A stretch of DNA of 64,000 bases from Bacillota bacterium (GCA_023398495.1 JAEWSG010000038.1:50712-114711), one strand, 5' to 3'. Numbered from the stretch's first letter, positions 8,025 through 16,544 are shown. Notes: generated by a model from the letters alone, not told the origin. Made by a program: numbers and translations.

Positions 8025-9742
8025 TGAATCTTAATAACTTTGAAAGCTACATTGATAGAGTTATTTATTTGCGTGGCTATGATTATTACGAAAACAACTA
8101 TGTCAATTTCGTCAAAGAAACAGAGAACAATATATATGTGGCAGAAGTTGAAGGCACTGAAACTTATACAGTTGATATTGAGCTGGATGACGGTTTGAAC
8201 ATTGTTGAAGCACTTTGCGATTGCCCATACGACATGGGAGAATTCTGCAAACATCAGGTTGCGGTGTTTTTTACTTTAAAGGATATGAAGAATAACACTC
8301 CTGCTAAAGGCAATGCTTCGAATGGAAAAACCATATTAAAAGAAGCTAAGTTCCTGACTACAAAGAAAACTGGTAAAGCCGATATTGAAAAAATTCTATC
8401 AGCACGAACAAAAGAAGAACTAGTGGACTTTCTCATTGAAATTGTTGCTGAGAATGAAGAAGTAAAGCAACGTATATTACTGGAGTTTGATGACGGAGAT
8501 GATGAAAAGGAGATATTAAAAGCGGTTTCACTTATACAAACTTATATCAGAAACAATTCTGACCGCCATGGATTTGTAAATTATATGGATACTCTTAATG
8601 CTGTATATGGTGCTGAACTTGTACTTAAAAAGGCTGAGGCAGCTGTTGAAAAGGATAAAATGTTACATGCTGTAAACCTTGCACTATGTGTTATACAGGA
8701 AATGGTAGATTTGATCCAGAATGCTGATGATTCAAGCGGAACAATAGGTGGGGTTATCGAGAGTGGATACAACTTTATTGATAAAATTATTGAAAATACA
8801 GAATTTAGTGCTTCAGAAAAAAGGACCCTTTTCGAAATGTTGATGAAAGAGGCTTCACACAGGCGTTATGATGGTTGGACAGACTGGCAGTTAAACTATT
8901 TTGATAGTGTTTCAAGACTTTCGCATACAACGGAATTAAGGAATAAACTTGAGAATCAAATGTCTGTTTTTGCGAAGAATAAAGATATTGATTCGTGGAG
9001 TGGCAGTTATTTTGCAGAAAAGGTGAATCAAATCAGATATAATATGATTCTTAAAAATGATGGTGAGCAGAAGGCATTGGAGTTTATAGAACAAAACCTT
9101 CAATTCTCAAGCTTTAGAAAAATGGCCATAGAACGGGCAATGCAAAACAAGGATTATGAGCTGGTTGTTAAACTCACTGTTGATGGTGAGTCTAAAGATA
9201 AAAACTTACGTGGTCTTGTGGATAACTGGAGAGAATACCGTTATAAAGCATACAAGCTTTTAGGAAAGCTAGAAGAACAACGTGGAGTAGCAATGGATTT
9301 CATTCTTGAGGGGAGTTTTGAATATTATAAGGAACTGAAAAAAACCTATGAAATGGATGAATGGGTTGAAGTTTATCCCAAAATCATATTTTTGTTAGAA
9401 AATCAGAATAGAGTTTATTATAATATTTATACCCAAATTCTTATTGAGGAAGGGGAGAAGGAAAAGCTCCTTGAGTACGTTAAAAAAAGTCCGTCATCTG
9501 TTGAAAACTATTATAAACACCTTATTCCTGAATTCAAGGAAGAGATTTATGAGGTTTTCATAAAATATATTGAACAGGCGGCTTCGAGAGCCAGGGACCG
9601 GAGAGACTACCAAGGCGTTTGTGCCATCATTCGTAACCTCAAAAAGGCTGGAGGAAAAAATCAAGTATTGGAAATAAAGCAGAAGCTATTTGACCTGTAT
9701 GCAAAAAGGCCTGCATTTAGGGATGAATTGACAAGGGTTTAA
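8024..9742 (+). CDS. SWIM zinc finger protein
   Basis: 572 residues. An N-terminal beta region is followed by the SWIM motif C-x-C-x7-C-x-H (Cys65, Cys67, Cys75, His77 in 'CDCPYDMGEFCKHQ'). The remaining roughly 450 residues are acidic, alpha-helical and TPR-like, ending 'YAKRPAFRDELTRV'. SWIM domains bind zinc and mediate DNA or protein contacts. Bacterial members of this long family are often next to SWI2/SNF2 helicases, but none is present here. The gene is coupled to the preceding 158-residue paralogous fragment by a TAATG overlap. The reading frame looks intact although the flanks are decayed. Confidence 0.85.
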   Translation: MNLNNFESYIDRVIYLRGYDYYENNYVNFVKETENNIYVAEVEGTETYTVDIELDDGLNIVEALCDCPYDMGEFCKHQVAVFFTLKDMKNNTPAKGNASNGKTILKEAKFLTTKKTGKADIEKILSARTKEELVDFLIEIVAENEEVKQRILLEFDDGDDEKEILKAVSLIQTYIRNNSDRHGFVNYMDTLNAVYGAELVLKKAEAAVEKDKMLHAVNLALCVIQEMVDLIQNADDSSGTIGGVIESGYNFIDKIIENTEFSASEKRTLFEMLMKEASHRRYDGWTDWQLNYFDSVSRLSHTTELRNKLENQMSVFAKNKDIDSWSGSYFAEKVNQIRYNMILKNDGEQKALEFIEQNLQFSSFRKMAIERAMQNKDYELVVKLTVDGESKDKNLRGLVDNWREYRYKAYKLLGKLEEQRGVAMDFILEGSFEYYKELKKTYEMDEWVEVYPKIIFLLENQNRVYYNIYTQILIEEGEKEKLLEYVKKSPSSVENYYKHLIPEFKEEIYEVFIKYIEQAASRARDRRDYQGVCAIIRNLKKAGGKNQVLEIKQKLFDLYAKRPAFRDELTRV

Positions 9743-9892
9743 GATATTAAATACGCTTTGTTTCCACGATGCTAACCATCGCCACTCTGACCTTCAATCG
9801 TTTGGTTGTAAGGTAAATACACGTAAAGCTTCTGAAATATATTTTTTAAAAAATGAATCCAAAGTGGAGATTATATAGATAGGAAGATAAAA

Positions 9893-10015
9893 ATGACATG
9901 TAAAAAACAAATATCAAACTGTGTTGGTGATTTTAATATATTTATGGAATTTATAAAAAACGAGAACCCTGTTCTTTCAGCAAAGTTAGGGGTACTTGTT
10001 GTTTTTCGTACCTGA
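9893..10015 (+). pseudogene. Truncated N-terminal fragment of an unnamed gene
   Basis: ATG 9893 follows 'AGGAAG' and opens 40 codons: 'MTCKKQISNCVGDFNIFMEF', then 'IKNENPVLSAKLGVL', ending abruptly in 'VVFRT' and TGA. The shape of the segment recalls the N-terminus of pRiA4b ORF-3-like proteins, but the similarity is too short to rely on. It is intact enough to be translated, yet too short to be a complete domain. Confidence 0.35.
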
Positions 10016-10046
10016 ACTCAAAAGCTAAAAACAGAAAATAAAAATG

Positions 10047-10094
10047 AAAAACCGGAATTTCTCAATAAATAAGTAACTGAGGAATTCCGGTTTT
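10047..10094 (+). terminator. Rho-independent terminator-like hairpin
   Basis: AAAACCGGAATT(T)CTCA at 10047-10064 pairs with TGAG(G)AATTCCGGTTTT at 10078-10094. The stem is about 16 bp with one opposed mismatch and a 13-base loop, and A-runs on the left and T-runs on the right make it usable on both strands. Confidence 0.65.
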
Positions 10095-10211
10095 AAGCAT
10101 GATTTTTTCTAAACTCTATGCCAATGTCCTTCAATATCTAAGGATAAAGAAGCTCATTAATAGTGTTAAAGGCGAAATTGCTTCACTGAATGCTGCTAAA
10201 ACATACAAATA

Positions 10212-10604
10212 TTGCCAAAAATACTTGTGATTTATTCGATGGTTTTGCTTTTTGGATCTTTATTTATAAATTTATATATGAAAAATGCTAGTATAGAAGA
10301 TATAAAACTAAAGTCTTTAATCTCTTATAGTTTCATAGGAATGTGTTCTGGACTAATTAAAGCATATGTAATAGATAGAATTATTGTTTTTAAAAATGAA
10401 TCATTTATTAGTGGTTTTGATGAAGTTAAATATGCTAATGTAAGTAGTATTAAAGAAGTAAAAAGATTTAGAGGATATCCAGAAGATTTAGTGACTATTG
10501 AGTTTTCATATTATAAAAAATATATAGGATTTGATAAATTGTTGGAAAGTGATTTTACTTATTTAAATAGAAAAATAATAGAAGGAAACAATGTGGAAAG
10601 ATAA
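10212..10604 (+). CDS. Small membrane protein, probably truncated at its 3' end
   Basis: The 130-residue frame has two hydrophobic helices at the N-terminus (about residues 5-23 and 37-55) followed by a soluble part rich in Lys, Ile and Tyr that resembles a PH-like beta domain ('DRIIVFKNESFISGFDEVKY'). There is no good ribosome site; the frame opens after a TAA at 10197 with TTG 10212 or ATG 10239 as possible starts. Its stop (10602-10604) is supplied by the first bases of the 509-bp repeat copy B, so the gene was probably longer and was cut at that junction. Base composition is more AT-rich than its neighbours. Confidence 0.45.
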   Translation: MPKILVIYSMVLLFGSLFINLYMKNASIEDIKLKSLISYSFIGMCSGLIKAYVIDRIIVFKNESFISGFDEVKYANVSSIKEVKRFRGYPEDLVTIEFSYYKKYIGFDKLLESDFTYLNRKIIEGNNVER

Positions 10605-10997
10605 CGCACAAGAATCCAGAATCTTGTCATAATGGCTTCTTAATCCGTTATCATCCTTGCCTGATATGAGTATCCACTTAAGTATTGACGGTGTATCGTT
10701 ACCAATAATGCGTGAAACATGACTAAATCTCCAAAAGTTTTTTGAAATTATTGCATCAGTAAGCAATAGAGCATTTTTATTTCGTTTATTTAAATATCTG
10801 CCTACAAGAGTTCTATTAATTTGGGGTTTGAGCAGAAATAGCGAGGTGAAGCTAAGAAGATCTTCGTTAATTAATCTGATAGCTTTCCTGGTATCGCTTC
10901 TAATCAATTGTAAAAAATATTGAAATAATTCATTGCTTCCCCTGCTAGTTCGTAATTTATCTAGAGTGCTCAAGGAGTTTTGGGTAAAATCGGTCAT
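10602..10997 (-). pseudogene. Truncated copy of the tgl-partner gene
   Basis: 132 codons from ATG 10997 match the N-terminus of the 330-residue protein at 4026-5018. The frame then runs into unrelated sequence for about 12 residues and stops at 10563. The upstream 'GGAGGTTAAAT' ribosome site is preserved. Only about six residues differ over 132 (P6Q, V32I, P51T, P64L, R71K, M77L); three of these remove prolines, which fits relaxed selection. No tgl copy follows. Confidence 0.9.
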
Positions 10998-11110
10998 ATT
11001 TAACCTCCGAGCTATAATTATTTGTTATTACTATTTATATGCCTGCTATTGCTGAATTGGAACAGAAGTTTAAGTTTTATTGGTTCTGAATGCTAATTTG
11101 TTTTCTTCAA
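10602..11110. repeat. 509-bp direct repeat, copy B
   Basis: Matches 4623-5131 base for base in length (no indels) at about 96% identity, same orientation, start-to-start distance 5979 bases. It includes the upstream region and ribosome site of the duplicated gene start. Homologous recombination between the copies would delete the whole island. Confidence 0.95.
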
Positions 11111-11292
11111 TAAGTGTGTGATTTTTGGAAGTGAACAAGTGTTTTGTAAATATAAGTGATTTAATCGTGTTAATAAGCAAAAGCAATATTAAGTAATAAA
11201 GACAAAAAATGACTAATATGAAGTAATAACGACGTATTTTTTTTTTTTTTCATTATTTGAAGTTTTTGTTAATTAATTTGTAATGATAGAAT

Positions 11293-11337
11293 AACTTTGT
11301 GAAATATTTGTTGCGCAACTATTTATTCCACAAAGTT
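11293..11337. promoter_or_regulatory. Inverted repeat upstream of the secreted NlpC-like gene
   Basis: AACTTTGTG at 11293-11301 and CACAAAGTT at 11329-11337 form a perfect 9-bp dyad with a 27-base centre that itself holds TTGCGCAA (11311-11318), a perfect 8-bp palindrome. It lies about 45 bases upstream of the GTG start at 11381. It could be an operator or a 5'-leader hairpin; there is no U-run. Confidence 0.45.
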
Positions 11338-11380
11338 TATTTGTAATAATAATATTCTATTATACTAAGGAGAGATTAAT

Positions 11381-12484
11381 GTGATTTCAAGCAAAAGACC
11401 AATTTTAAAAAGAATAGTAATTATTGCTTATGTGTTAATTTTATATACGGTTAGTTGTCCAAATTATGTGTTTGCTGCAGATAGCTATGAACCCAACAAT
11501 ACATTTGGTACAGCAACAACATTGCCTTTAGATTTGAATACTACATCTGTAGCATCTTACATATCAACAAGTTCTGATGTTGATTATTTTAAGGTGAATA
11601 TAACACATGCGGGACTATATTCAGCTACATTGACAAACAATAAAACAGATAATTATGGGTATGGCGATTTACCTGCAGATTATGATTTGTATATTATGAA
11701 TAGTTCCGGTAATACGATTGCGTCTTCAATAAATTCTGGATTCCAGACTGAAAGGGTATATTTTAATTTTTCGAGTACAGGATATTATTATTTTAAGATA
11801 ATAGGATATAATGGTTCGTATAATAGCAGCCAACAGTATAAATTGTTAGTAGCTCATGGAGATGCAGCAATGCTCAATGAGGCACAGAAATTTAAAGATT
11901 TTAATACAACTGAGTTTTATGATCGTCAAGGAACCGGAGGAACGAAAATTTCAAAAGGGGTAGCTTATGGCTATGGCTCAAAGGACAGCTTGCAACATTA
12001 TGCAAGTGATATTTTAAGTGCAAAAAATAATGCTTCAACACCTTTTGATAACTGGAACGATTATGGTTGGCCGAAACCAGGAAGATTTGATGGTGAATCA
12101 AGTGGAACAAGTTGGTGTGGTATAGATTGTTCAGGTTTGGTTCAAAGGTGTGCACAAGCTGCTGGAACAAGATATTATATAGCTCGCGTGAAGCCCTTAG
12201 ATCCATATGATGGTTTGCTGGGAAACCAGGTTCCAGCAAGTGGTTTTGGCACTTACTCAAATATAATAAAAGTAGATAATGCTTCTACTCTTGAAGTTGG
12301 AGATATTGCTTATTGGTCGTTCCATGTAGTTATATTCGCCAAAATAGATACAACGAATAGGTTTGCTTGTAAAATTATTGAGGCAGCTGGGGATTCTTTG
12401 AATAATGGAGGTAGATACGTAAAAGAAAGTACTTTTTCAAGATATCAGGGTACAACACTTACGCTAGCTAGACTGAAGCAGTAA
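11381..12484 (+). CDS. Secreted protein: PPC domain plus NlpC/P60-like amidase/peptidase
   Basis: 367 residues starting at GTG 11381, because 'AAGGAGAG' (11367-11374) fits it and the overlapping ATG at 11379 hits TGA at once. A signal peptide (about residues 1-32, ending 'NYVFAA') precedes a pre-peptidase C-terminal (PPC) beta domain at about 33-155 ('DSYEPNNTFGTATTLPL', 'DVDYFKVNITHAGLY'). The C-terminal part has 'WCGIDCSGLVQRCAQAAG', the catalytic-Cys motif of NlpC/P60-type enzymes, and 'GDIAYWSFHVVIFAKI' with the matching His. It probably acts outside the cell on peptidoglycan or another amide. It is the first gene of a likely two-gene unit, 20 bases before the propeller gene. Confidence 0.8.
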   Translation: MISSKRPILKRIVIIAYVLILYTVSCPNYVFAADSYEPNNTFGTATTLPLDLNTTSVASYISTSSDVDYFKVNITHAGLYSATLTNNKTDNYGYGDLPADYDLYIMNSSGNTIASSINSGFQTERVYFNFSSTGYYYFKIIGYNGSYNSSQQYKLLVAHGDAAMLNEAQKFKDFNTTEFYDRQGTGGTKISKGVAYGYGSKDSLQHYASDILSAKNNASTPFDNWNDYGWPKPGRFDGESSGTSWCGIDCSGLVQRCAQAAGTRYYIARVKPLDPYDGLLGNQVPASGFGTYSNIIKVDNASTLEVGDIAYWSFHVVIFAKIDTTNRFACKIIEAAGDSLNNGGRYVKESTFSRYQGTTLTLARLKQ

Positions 12485-12504
12485 AAATTGAGAGGAGAGT
12501 TAAC

Positions 12505-13665
12505 ATGAAAAAGAGAATAATTCTAACAGGCTGTATTATTTTGGTTACGGCACTTGCATCTACGGCAGTTTTTACTGCAAAGAATAAGACAATAATATTT
12601 AATGAATCGTCAAAACAAGAGGTAGACCTTGATGTTGCTAAGACTAAGAAACCACATAAACTAAATACAAAAAAGTTGACAAAGGATCTTTCAAAGAACT
12701 CCCTTGAAAAGGAAGTTGTTTTGGATGTAGCATGGGGTGACAAAGATGAGCAGTTTATACTCTCAAAATATCAGGAAGCACCTGATTTAGATGTTCAATG
12801 GGACACACCTTCAAGTTTTGCAGTACATAAAAACGGAGATATTTATGTTGCAGATTCAGTTGACCATAAAATTAAAGTTTTTAGTAAAAACAAATTGAAG
12901 GAAGTAATACCTTTTGAAGAAAGTATAAACCAATCATATTTTGTTATGAGTGATATTTCAGTTGATGATGAAGGCAATATTTATGGAGTTGTTACCAATG
13001 CGAATGAGGTTGTAAAAATCGGAAAGTCAAAGAAAGTTGAGAAAGCCTTTGAAAATGTTTCTTTTGAAAGACCACTTTCAATTAAGTATCTTAGCAGTGG
13101 AAATTTCATGGTTGAGGACAATATTGACAGTGAAAATGCTACAAGAGTCAGGAAGTTTAATAAGAATGGAGTTGCATATTTCGATAAAAGTCTAGCTAAT
13201 TACATTAATATGGGACTATATCAGTATGAAGACGTAAACGGAAATATTGTGGATATTTCTGAAATTGGGCATAAAAATTTTCAGGTAACAATTAAGGAAA
13301 AAAATGCGAAATCAGTACAGGGTATTGTAAATCTTGATTCTGTTGAGGAATCTCCTGAAATGTACAGAGGGATTAGTCTTCTAGGTGTAGATAAGAAGGG
13401 GATGGTATATTTTTACTTGATAGAAGAGCCAAATAACCCTAAAGAAGAAATTCCTATTTGGAAACAGCGTAAAGAGTATGTAATGAGAGTTGATCCAAAA
13501 ACAGACAAATCCGAGACAATGCAACTGGAAAATCGTGATTTGAGTTTAGGTTTAGCAACAGGTTATTCTTATGGATTGGATACAAAATTAGGTAGTGATG
13601 GTTCGATTTATCAACTTCAAATGAATTCGGAAAGCTACAAGATATATAAATATAAATTTGATTAA
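12505..13665 (+). CDS. Membrane-anchored NHL/beta-propeller-like protein
   Basis: 386 residues with an N-terminal membrane anchor (about residues 4-24; the 'LTGC' inside it could alternatively be a lipobox), then a charged linker and a repeat region. Strands such as 'GDIYVADSVDHKIKVFSKN', 'GNIYGVVTNANEVVKIGK' and 'GSIYQLQMNSESYKIYKY' have the G-x-I-Y-x-x-D-x-x-x-x-x-V-x-x-(F/Y) pattern of NHL or six-bladed propellers. The ATG follows 'GAGGAGAG'. It lies 20 bases after the NlpC-like gene and before a clear terminator, so both are one transcript; it may be a surface binding partner. Ligand unknown. Confidence 0.7.
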   Translation: MKKRIILTGCIILVTALASTAVFTAKNKTIIFNESSKQEVDLDVAKTKKPHKLNTKKLTKDLSKNSLEKEVVLDVAWGDKDEQFILSKYQEAPDLDVQWDTPSSFAVHKNGDIYVADSVDHKIKVFSKNKLKEVIPFEESINQSYFVMSDISVDDEGNIYGVVTNANEVVKIGKSKKVEKAFENVSFERPLSIKYLSSGNFMVEDNIDSENATRVRKFNKNGVAYFDKSLANYINMGLYQYEDVNGNIVDISEIGHKNFQVTIKEKNAKSVQGIVNLDSVEESPEMYRGISLLGVDKKGMVYFYLIEEPNNPKEEIPIWKQRKEYVMRVDPKTDKSETMQLENRDLSLGLATGYSYGLDTKLGSDGSIYQLQMNSESYKIYKYKFD

Positions 13666-13700
13666 GGTATAGTGTATATTTTATAAATAATGTAAGTTGA

Positions 13701-13738
13701 GGCGGTATGTTGGGAATTGACAATATACTGCCCTTTTT
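13701..13738 (+). terminator. Rho-independent terminator after the propeller gene
   Basis: GGCGGTATGTTG (13701-13712) pairs with CAATATACTGCC (13721-13732) through 12 pairs including two G-U, with an 8-base loop followed by C-T5. This closes the 11381-13665 transcription unit. Confidence 0.8.
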
Positions 13739-13812
13739 GTATACAAAAGAGCAATAATAAGAAAAGCAAATTATAGACCAATTATCAATTTTATAGTAAT
13801 TAATGTATTGTA

Positions 13813-13838
13813 GCCCACATGACTTTAGTCATGTGGGC
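13813..13838. repeat. Solitary 12-bp perfect hairpin of IS200/IS605-end type
   Basis: GCCCACATGACT (13813-13824), TT loop, AGTCATGTGGGC (13827-13838). Hairpins with a 'GACTTTAGTC' centre are typical of the subterminal structures of IS200/IS605-family elements. There is no tnpA or tnpB nearby, so this is either a solo end/relic or a REP-like miniature element. There is no U-run, so it is not an obvious terminator. Confidence 0.55.
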
Positions 13839-13930
13839 AGACGTATGATATGACCTTGGTTATCTATACTATTACAACTTATGGGCGTATAATTAAATTA
13901 AAGTTTGGTAGTTAGGGAGATTATGTAGTT

Positions 13931-14908
13931 ATGTGGGGATTTATCAAGGCATATGTAAAATCAATGCGGCTTTATTACGCATTCATCACGGGAATTGCAG
14001 GTTGGCTTGGAATTGCGTTTTATGAGTATTTGGCTGTTGGTAATGAAACGATAATGGAAGTTCCGTCATATTCAAAAAAGTTTGTTATTTTGACATTGCT
14101 TTTTCTAAGTTGGGGTATAAATCAGATAATAAATGATTTTCTAGGGCTCAAAGAAGATCGGATTAATGCACCAGAAAGACCGATGGTAACAGGAGAACTG
14201 AATGCGAAAAAGGCTGTAATGGTATCCGGCCTATTGTTGTTGCTTTCATTAGCAGTCATTAGCATATACCTGGAGCCTGTTGCGATTATTCCTGCAATAG
14301 CAGGTGTACTGCTGAATATACTCTATGAGTACGCTAAAGGTTATGGTGTCTTTGGAAATGTTGTCTTTGGAATCATGATAGCAATGTCTACCGCTGTTGG
14401 TTTCCTGGCATCAGGACCTTTAGATGCCCCATATATCACTAAGGATTTTTGTATAATATTTGGTTTGGTGGCTGTTTTAAACGGCACGATGACATTTTAT
14501 ACCTACTTTAAAGATTATGTGGGAGATAAGTCAGCAGGAAAGAAAACTTTAGTTGTAAAATATGGGTTGAACACATCGAGAAAAATAGCAATACTTCTGG
14601 CATTCATACCAGCATTGTCAATAATGGGAATATTCTTAAGCGGAAATACAGAAATAGAAATGAATGCTACTTTCGCTTTTTTGGCATTAATTACATTTTT
14701 CCTCCAGCTATGGACAGGATATTTATATTACAGGTATCCGCAAGGGGATAAAACCTACTACTCTTTAGCCGTGAATTTTCGTGCATGTGCGTGCGGTCAG
14801 GCTGCACTTATAGCTTTTTTTGATGCTGGTTTGGCCTTGAAGCTTTTTATATTGACGTATGTTTTTATAGGTTTTCTTTTTGATTTGCATGCCAATAGCA
14901 GGACATAA
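13931..14908 (+). CDS. UbiA-family membrane prenyltransferase
   Basis: 325 residues with about nine hydrophobic helices. The first Asp-rich motif is 'INDFLGLKEDRINAPERP', the UbiA N-D-x-x-D-x-x-x-D motif but with Gly in place of the middle Asp. The second is 'KDYVGDKSAGKKTLVVKYG', the canonical D-x-x-G-D-x-x-x-G-K-K-T-L. The family transfers a polyprenyl diphosphate to an aromatic or polar lipid acceptor at the membrane. ATG 13931 follows 'AGGGAGA'; an upstream ATG at 13923 is followed by TAG. It is 35 bases before the flavin reductase gene and heads the lipid-like cluster. The acceptor is unknown; no quinone genes are nearby. Confidence 0.85.
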   Translation: MWGFIKAYVKSMRLYYAFITGIAGWLGIAFYEYLAVGNETIMEVPSYSKKFVILTLLFLSWGINQIINDFLGLKEDRINAPERPMVTGELNAKKAVMVSGLLLLLSLAVISIYLEPVAIIPAIAGVLLNILYEYAKGYGVFGNVVFGIMIAMSTAVGFLASGPLDAPYITKDFCIIFGLVAVLNGTMTFYTYFKDYVGDKSAGKKTLVVKYGLNTSRKIAILLAFIPALSIMGIFLSGNTEIEMNATFAFLALITFFLQLWTGYLYYRYPQGDKTYYSLAVNFRACACGQAALIAFFDAGLALKLFILTYVFIGFLFDLHANSRT

Positions 14909-14943
14909 GCTTATTTTAAAAATAGTATGGAAGTGATTATCAG

Positions 14944-16149
14944 ATGAAAGTTTTTGAAGAGGCGAGAATTGGGAGCGTAGTACTAAAAAACAGAATTATA
15001 AGATCAGCAACCTTTGAGGGAATGTGTGATGAGAACGGGAACCCTGGAGCTGCGTATTACGAAATGTATTCAAAGCTTTCAAAAGGAAATGTTGGAGGAA
15101 TAATTACGGGGTTTTCATATGTATCTAGCGATGGGAAAGCCATGCATCCTGGTCAGGCAGGGATGGAGTATGAGTATAAAATCACCAATTTCAAAAAGAT
15201 TACCGATGTAGTACATGAAAATGGCTCAAGTATATTTATGCAGCTGGCTCATACAGGACGTCAGACAATGTCAGGGAAGACAAAGTATAAAGTAGTAGGA
15301 ATATCCGATAAAAAATCATTTTACTTCGGTGAAACTCCTGAGGTACTCACTACAGAACAGTTATTGGAGCTTATAGACAAATTTGTTCAAGCTTCGTATT
15401 TAGCCAAAGAGGCTGGGTTTGACGGAGTGCAGCTCCATGCGGCTCATGGATATCTTATACATCAGCTTGTTTTGCCTTCTATAAATACAAGAAAAGACAC
15501 GTTTGGAATAGACAAAAATACAGGTATCGGTACAAAATTCCTTGAGATGGTTATTGACGGTATACGCAAAACGTGTGGCAAGGACTTTGCCATAATGGTT
15601 AAGATAAGCGGAAGTGACGATTATATAAAAAAATTCAAAACGGATCAGTTTGTAAACCTCATACGTTTTTTGGACAGAAGCAAAGTGGATGCAATAGAAA
15701 TAAGCTATGGCACTATGGACTACGCACTGAATATTTTCAGGGGAGAAATTCCTGTAGATACGATACTTAATGTAAATCCGGTGTATAAAGTGAACAACAA
15801 GCTTGGAAAAAAACTGTGGAAAAGGTTTGTATACCCTGTTTTAAGGTGTAAAATCAAGTCTTTTAAACCTATGTACAATTTGGGGTATGCCACACTTGCA
15901 AAACAAAATACGAATATTCCGGTTATTTGTGTGGGGGGAATCAGAACAGGCGAGGAAATATGCTATCTTATTGAGGAGGAAGGTATTGATTTTGTAAGCA
16001 TGTGCAGACCTTTTGTCTGTGAACCTGATTTTGCACAGAAAGTTTATGACAATATAAAGTACGTATCGAAATGTGTAAATTGTAATGTATGCTCGGTAAT
16101 GTGCGACTCAAACGAATCGACACACTGCTACAGAATTAATACAAGATAA
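14944..16149 (+). CDS. NADH:flavin oxidoreductase, old yellow enzyme family
   Basis: 401 residues of a single FMN TIM-barrel. 'LKNRIIRSATFEGMCD' is the N-terminal FMN-binding strand, 'MQLAHTGRQ' and 'GFDGVQLHAAHGYLIHQ' are the substrate and proton-donor regions, and 'VICVGGIRTGEE' is the phosphate-binding loop. The C-terminus 'SKCVNCNVCSVMC' followed by a Cys eight residues later resembles the Cys cluster of 2,4-dienoyl-CoA reductase-type members. Those also have a FAD/NADH domain, which is absent here. It probably reduces an activated C=C bond. It follows UbiA by 35 bases and precedes the ACP gene by 148, so it may reduce an enone or prenyl double bond in the same pathway. Confidence 0.88.
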   Translation: MKVFEEARIGSVVLKNRIIRSATFEGMCDENGNPGAAYYEMYSKLSKGNVGGIITGFSYVSSDGKAMHPGQAGMEYEYKITNFKKITDVVHENGSSIFMQLAHTGRQTMSGKTKYKVVGISDKKSFYFGETPEVLTTEQLLELIDKFVQASYLAKEAGFDGVQLHAAHGYLIHQLVLPSINTRKDTFGIDKNTGIGTKFLEMVIDGIRKTCGKDFAIMVKISGSDDYIKKFKTDQFVNLIRFLDRSKVDAIEISYGTMDYALNIFRGEIPVDTILNVNPVYKVNNKLGKKLWKRFVYPVLRCKIKSFKPMYNLGYATLAKQNTNIPVICVGGIRTGEEICYLIEEEGIDFVSMCRPFVCEPDFAQKVYDNIKYVSKCVNCNVCSVMCDSNESTHCYRINTR

Positions 16150-16297
16150 GCTGCAATATAGCTACATGGATTTAACATCAAGTAGGCCATAAATTCTGTG
16201 GGAAAGTTAAGTCGCTAATTTTATTACAGCTTTTGCCACGATATTACGATATGTATTTAGGAAAGAACGAATAGAAAGTTATAGGGGGAATTTAAAG

Positions 16298-16543
16298 ATG
16301 GATTTTGAGAAAAGAATAATTGAAACAGTAAAAAATAATCTAGAGAAAAAAAGTGAAGTAAACATGGAAAGTCTACTTGTAGAAGACCTTGGAGTGGATT
16401 CCTTTAATAAAGTAATGATAATTGCAGCTATAGAAGATGAGTTTTCGATTGAAATTGACGAGGTTGATTTTGCAGGAATCCAGAAAGTGAGCGATATTGT
16501 GGATAAATTGAAGTTGAAATATCCTCAGATAGTGGGTGAATAA
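16298..16543 (+). CDS. Acyl carrier protein
   Basis: 81 residues, acidic, with the phosphopantetheine site 'EDLGVDSFNKV' (Ser35; the usual Leu after Ser is Phe). It is a dedicated second ACP rather than the housekeeping one, because it stands next to an alpha-oxoamine synthase. 'TAATATG' leaves only one base between its stop and the next start. ATG 16298 follows 'AGGGGGAA'. Bacterial serine palmitoyltransferases and cysteate-using homologues take acyl-ACP from exactly such a neighbour ACP, so it probably presents a fatty acyl chain. Confidence 0.93.
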   Translation: MDFEKRIIETVKNNLEKKSEVNMESLLVEDLGVDSFNKVMIIAAIEDEFSIEIDEVDFAGIQKVSDIVDKLKLKYPQIVGE

Positions 16544-16544
16544 T

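Larger units (their letters stand above)
9743..10211 (+). other. Gap with coding relics and one hairpin
   Basis: This 469-base stretch is not empty. At about 9744-9881 one frame reads as plausible protein ('FHDANHRHSDLQSFGCKVNT', then 'RKASEIYFLKNESKVEII' and stop) but has no start. A 40-codon piece lies at 9893-10015, a terminator-like hairpin at 10047-10094, and a 43-codon coding-like piece at 10098-10229 ('MIFSKLYANVLQYLRIKKLI' onwards). All look like remnants of deleted genes. Confidence 0.5.

Noticed and set aside
11228..11251. Long T-run near 11240 as a terminator
   Set aside because: No stem precedes it at the right distance; it looks like a simple homopolymer in AT-rich spacer.
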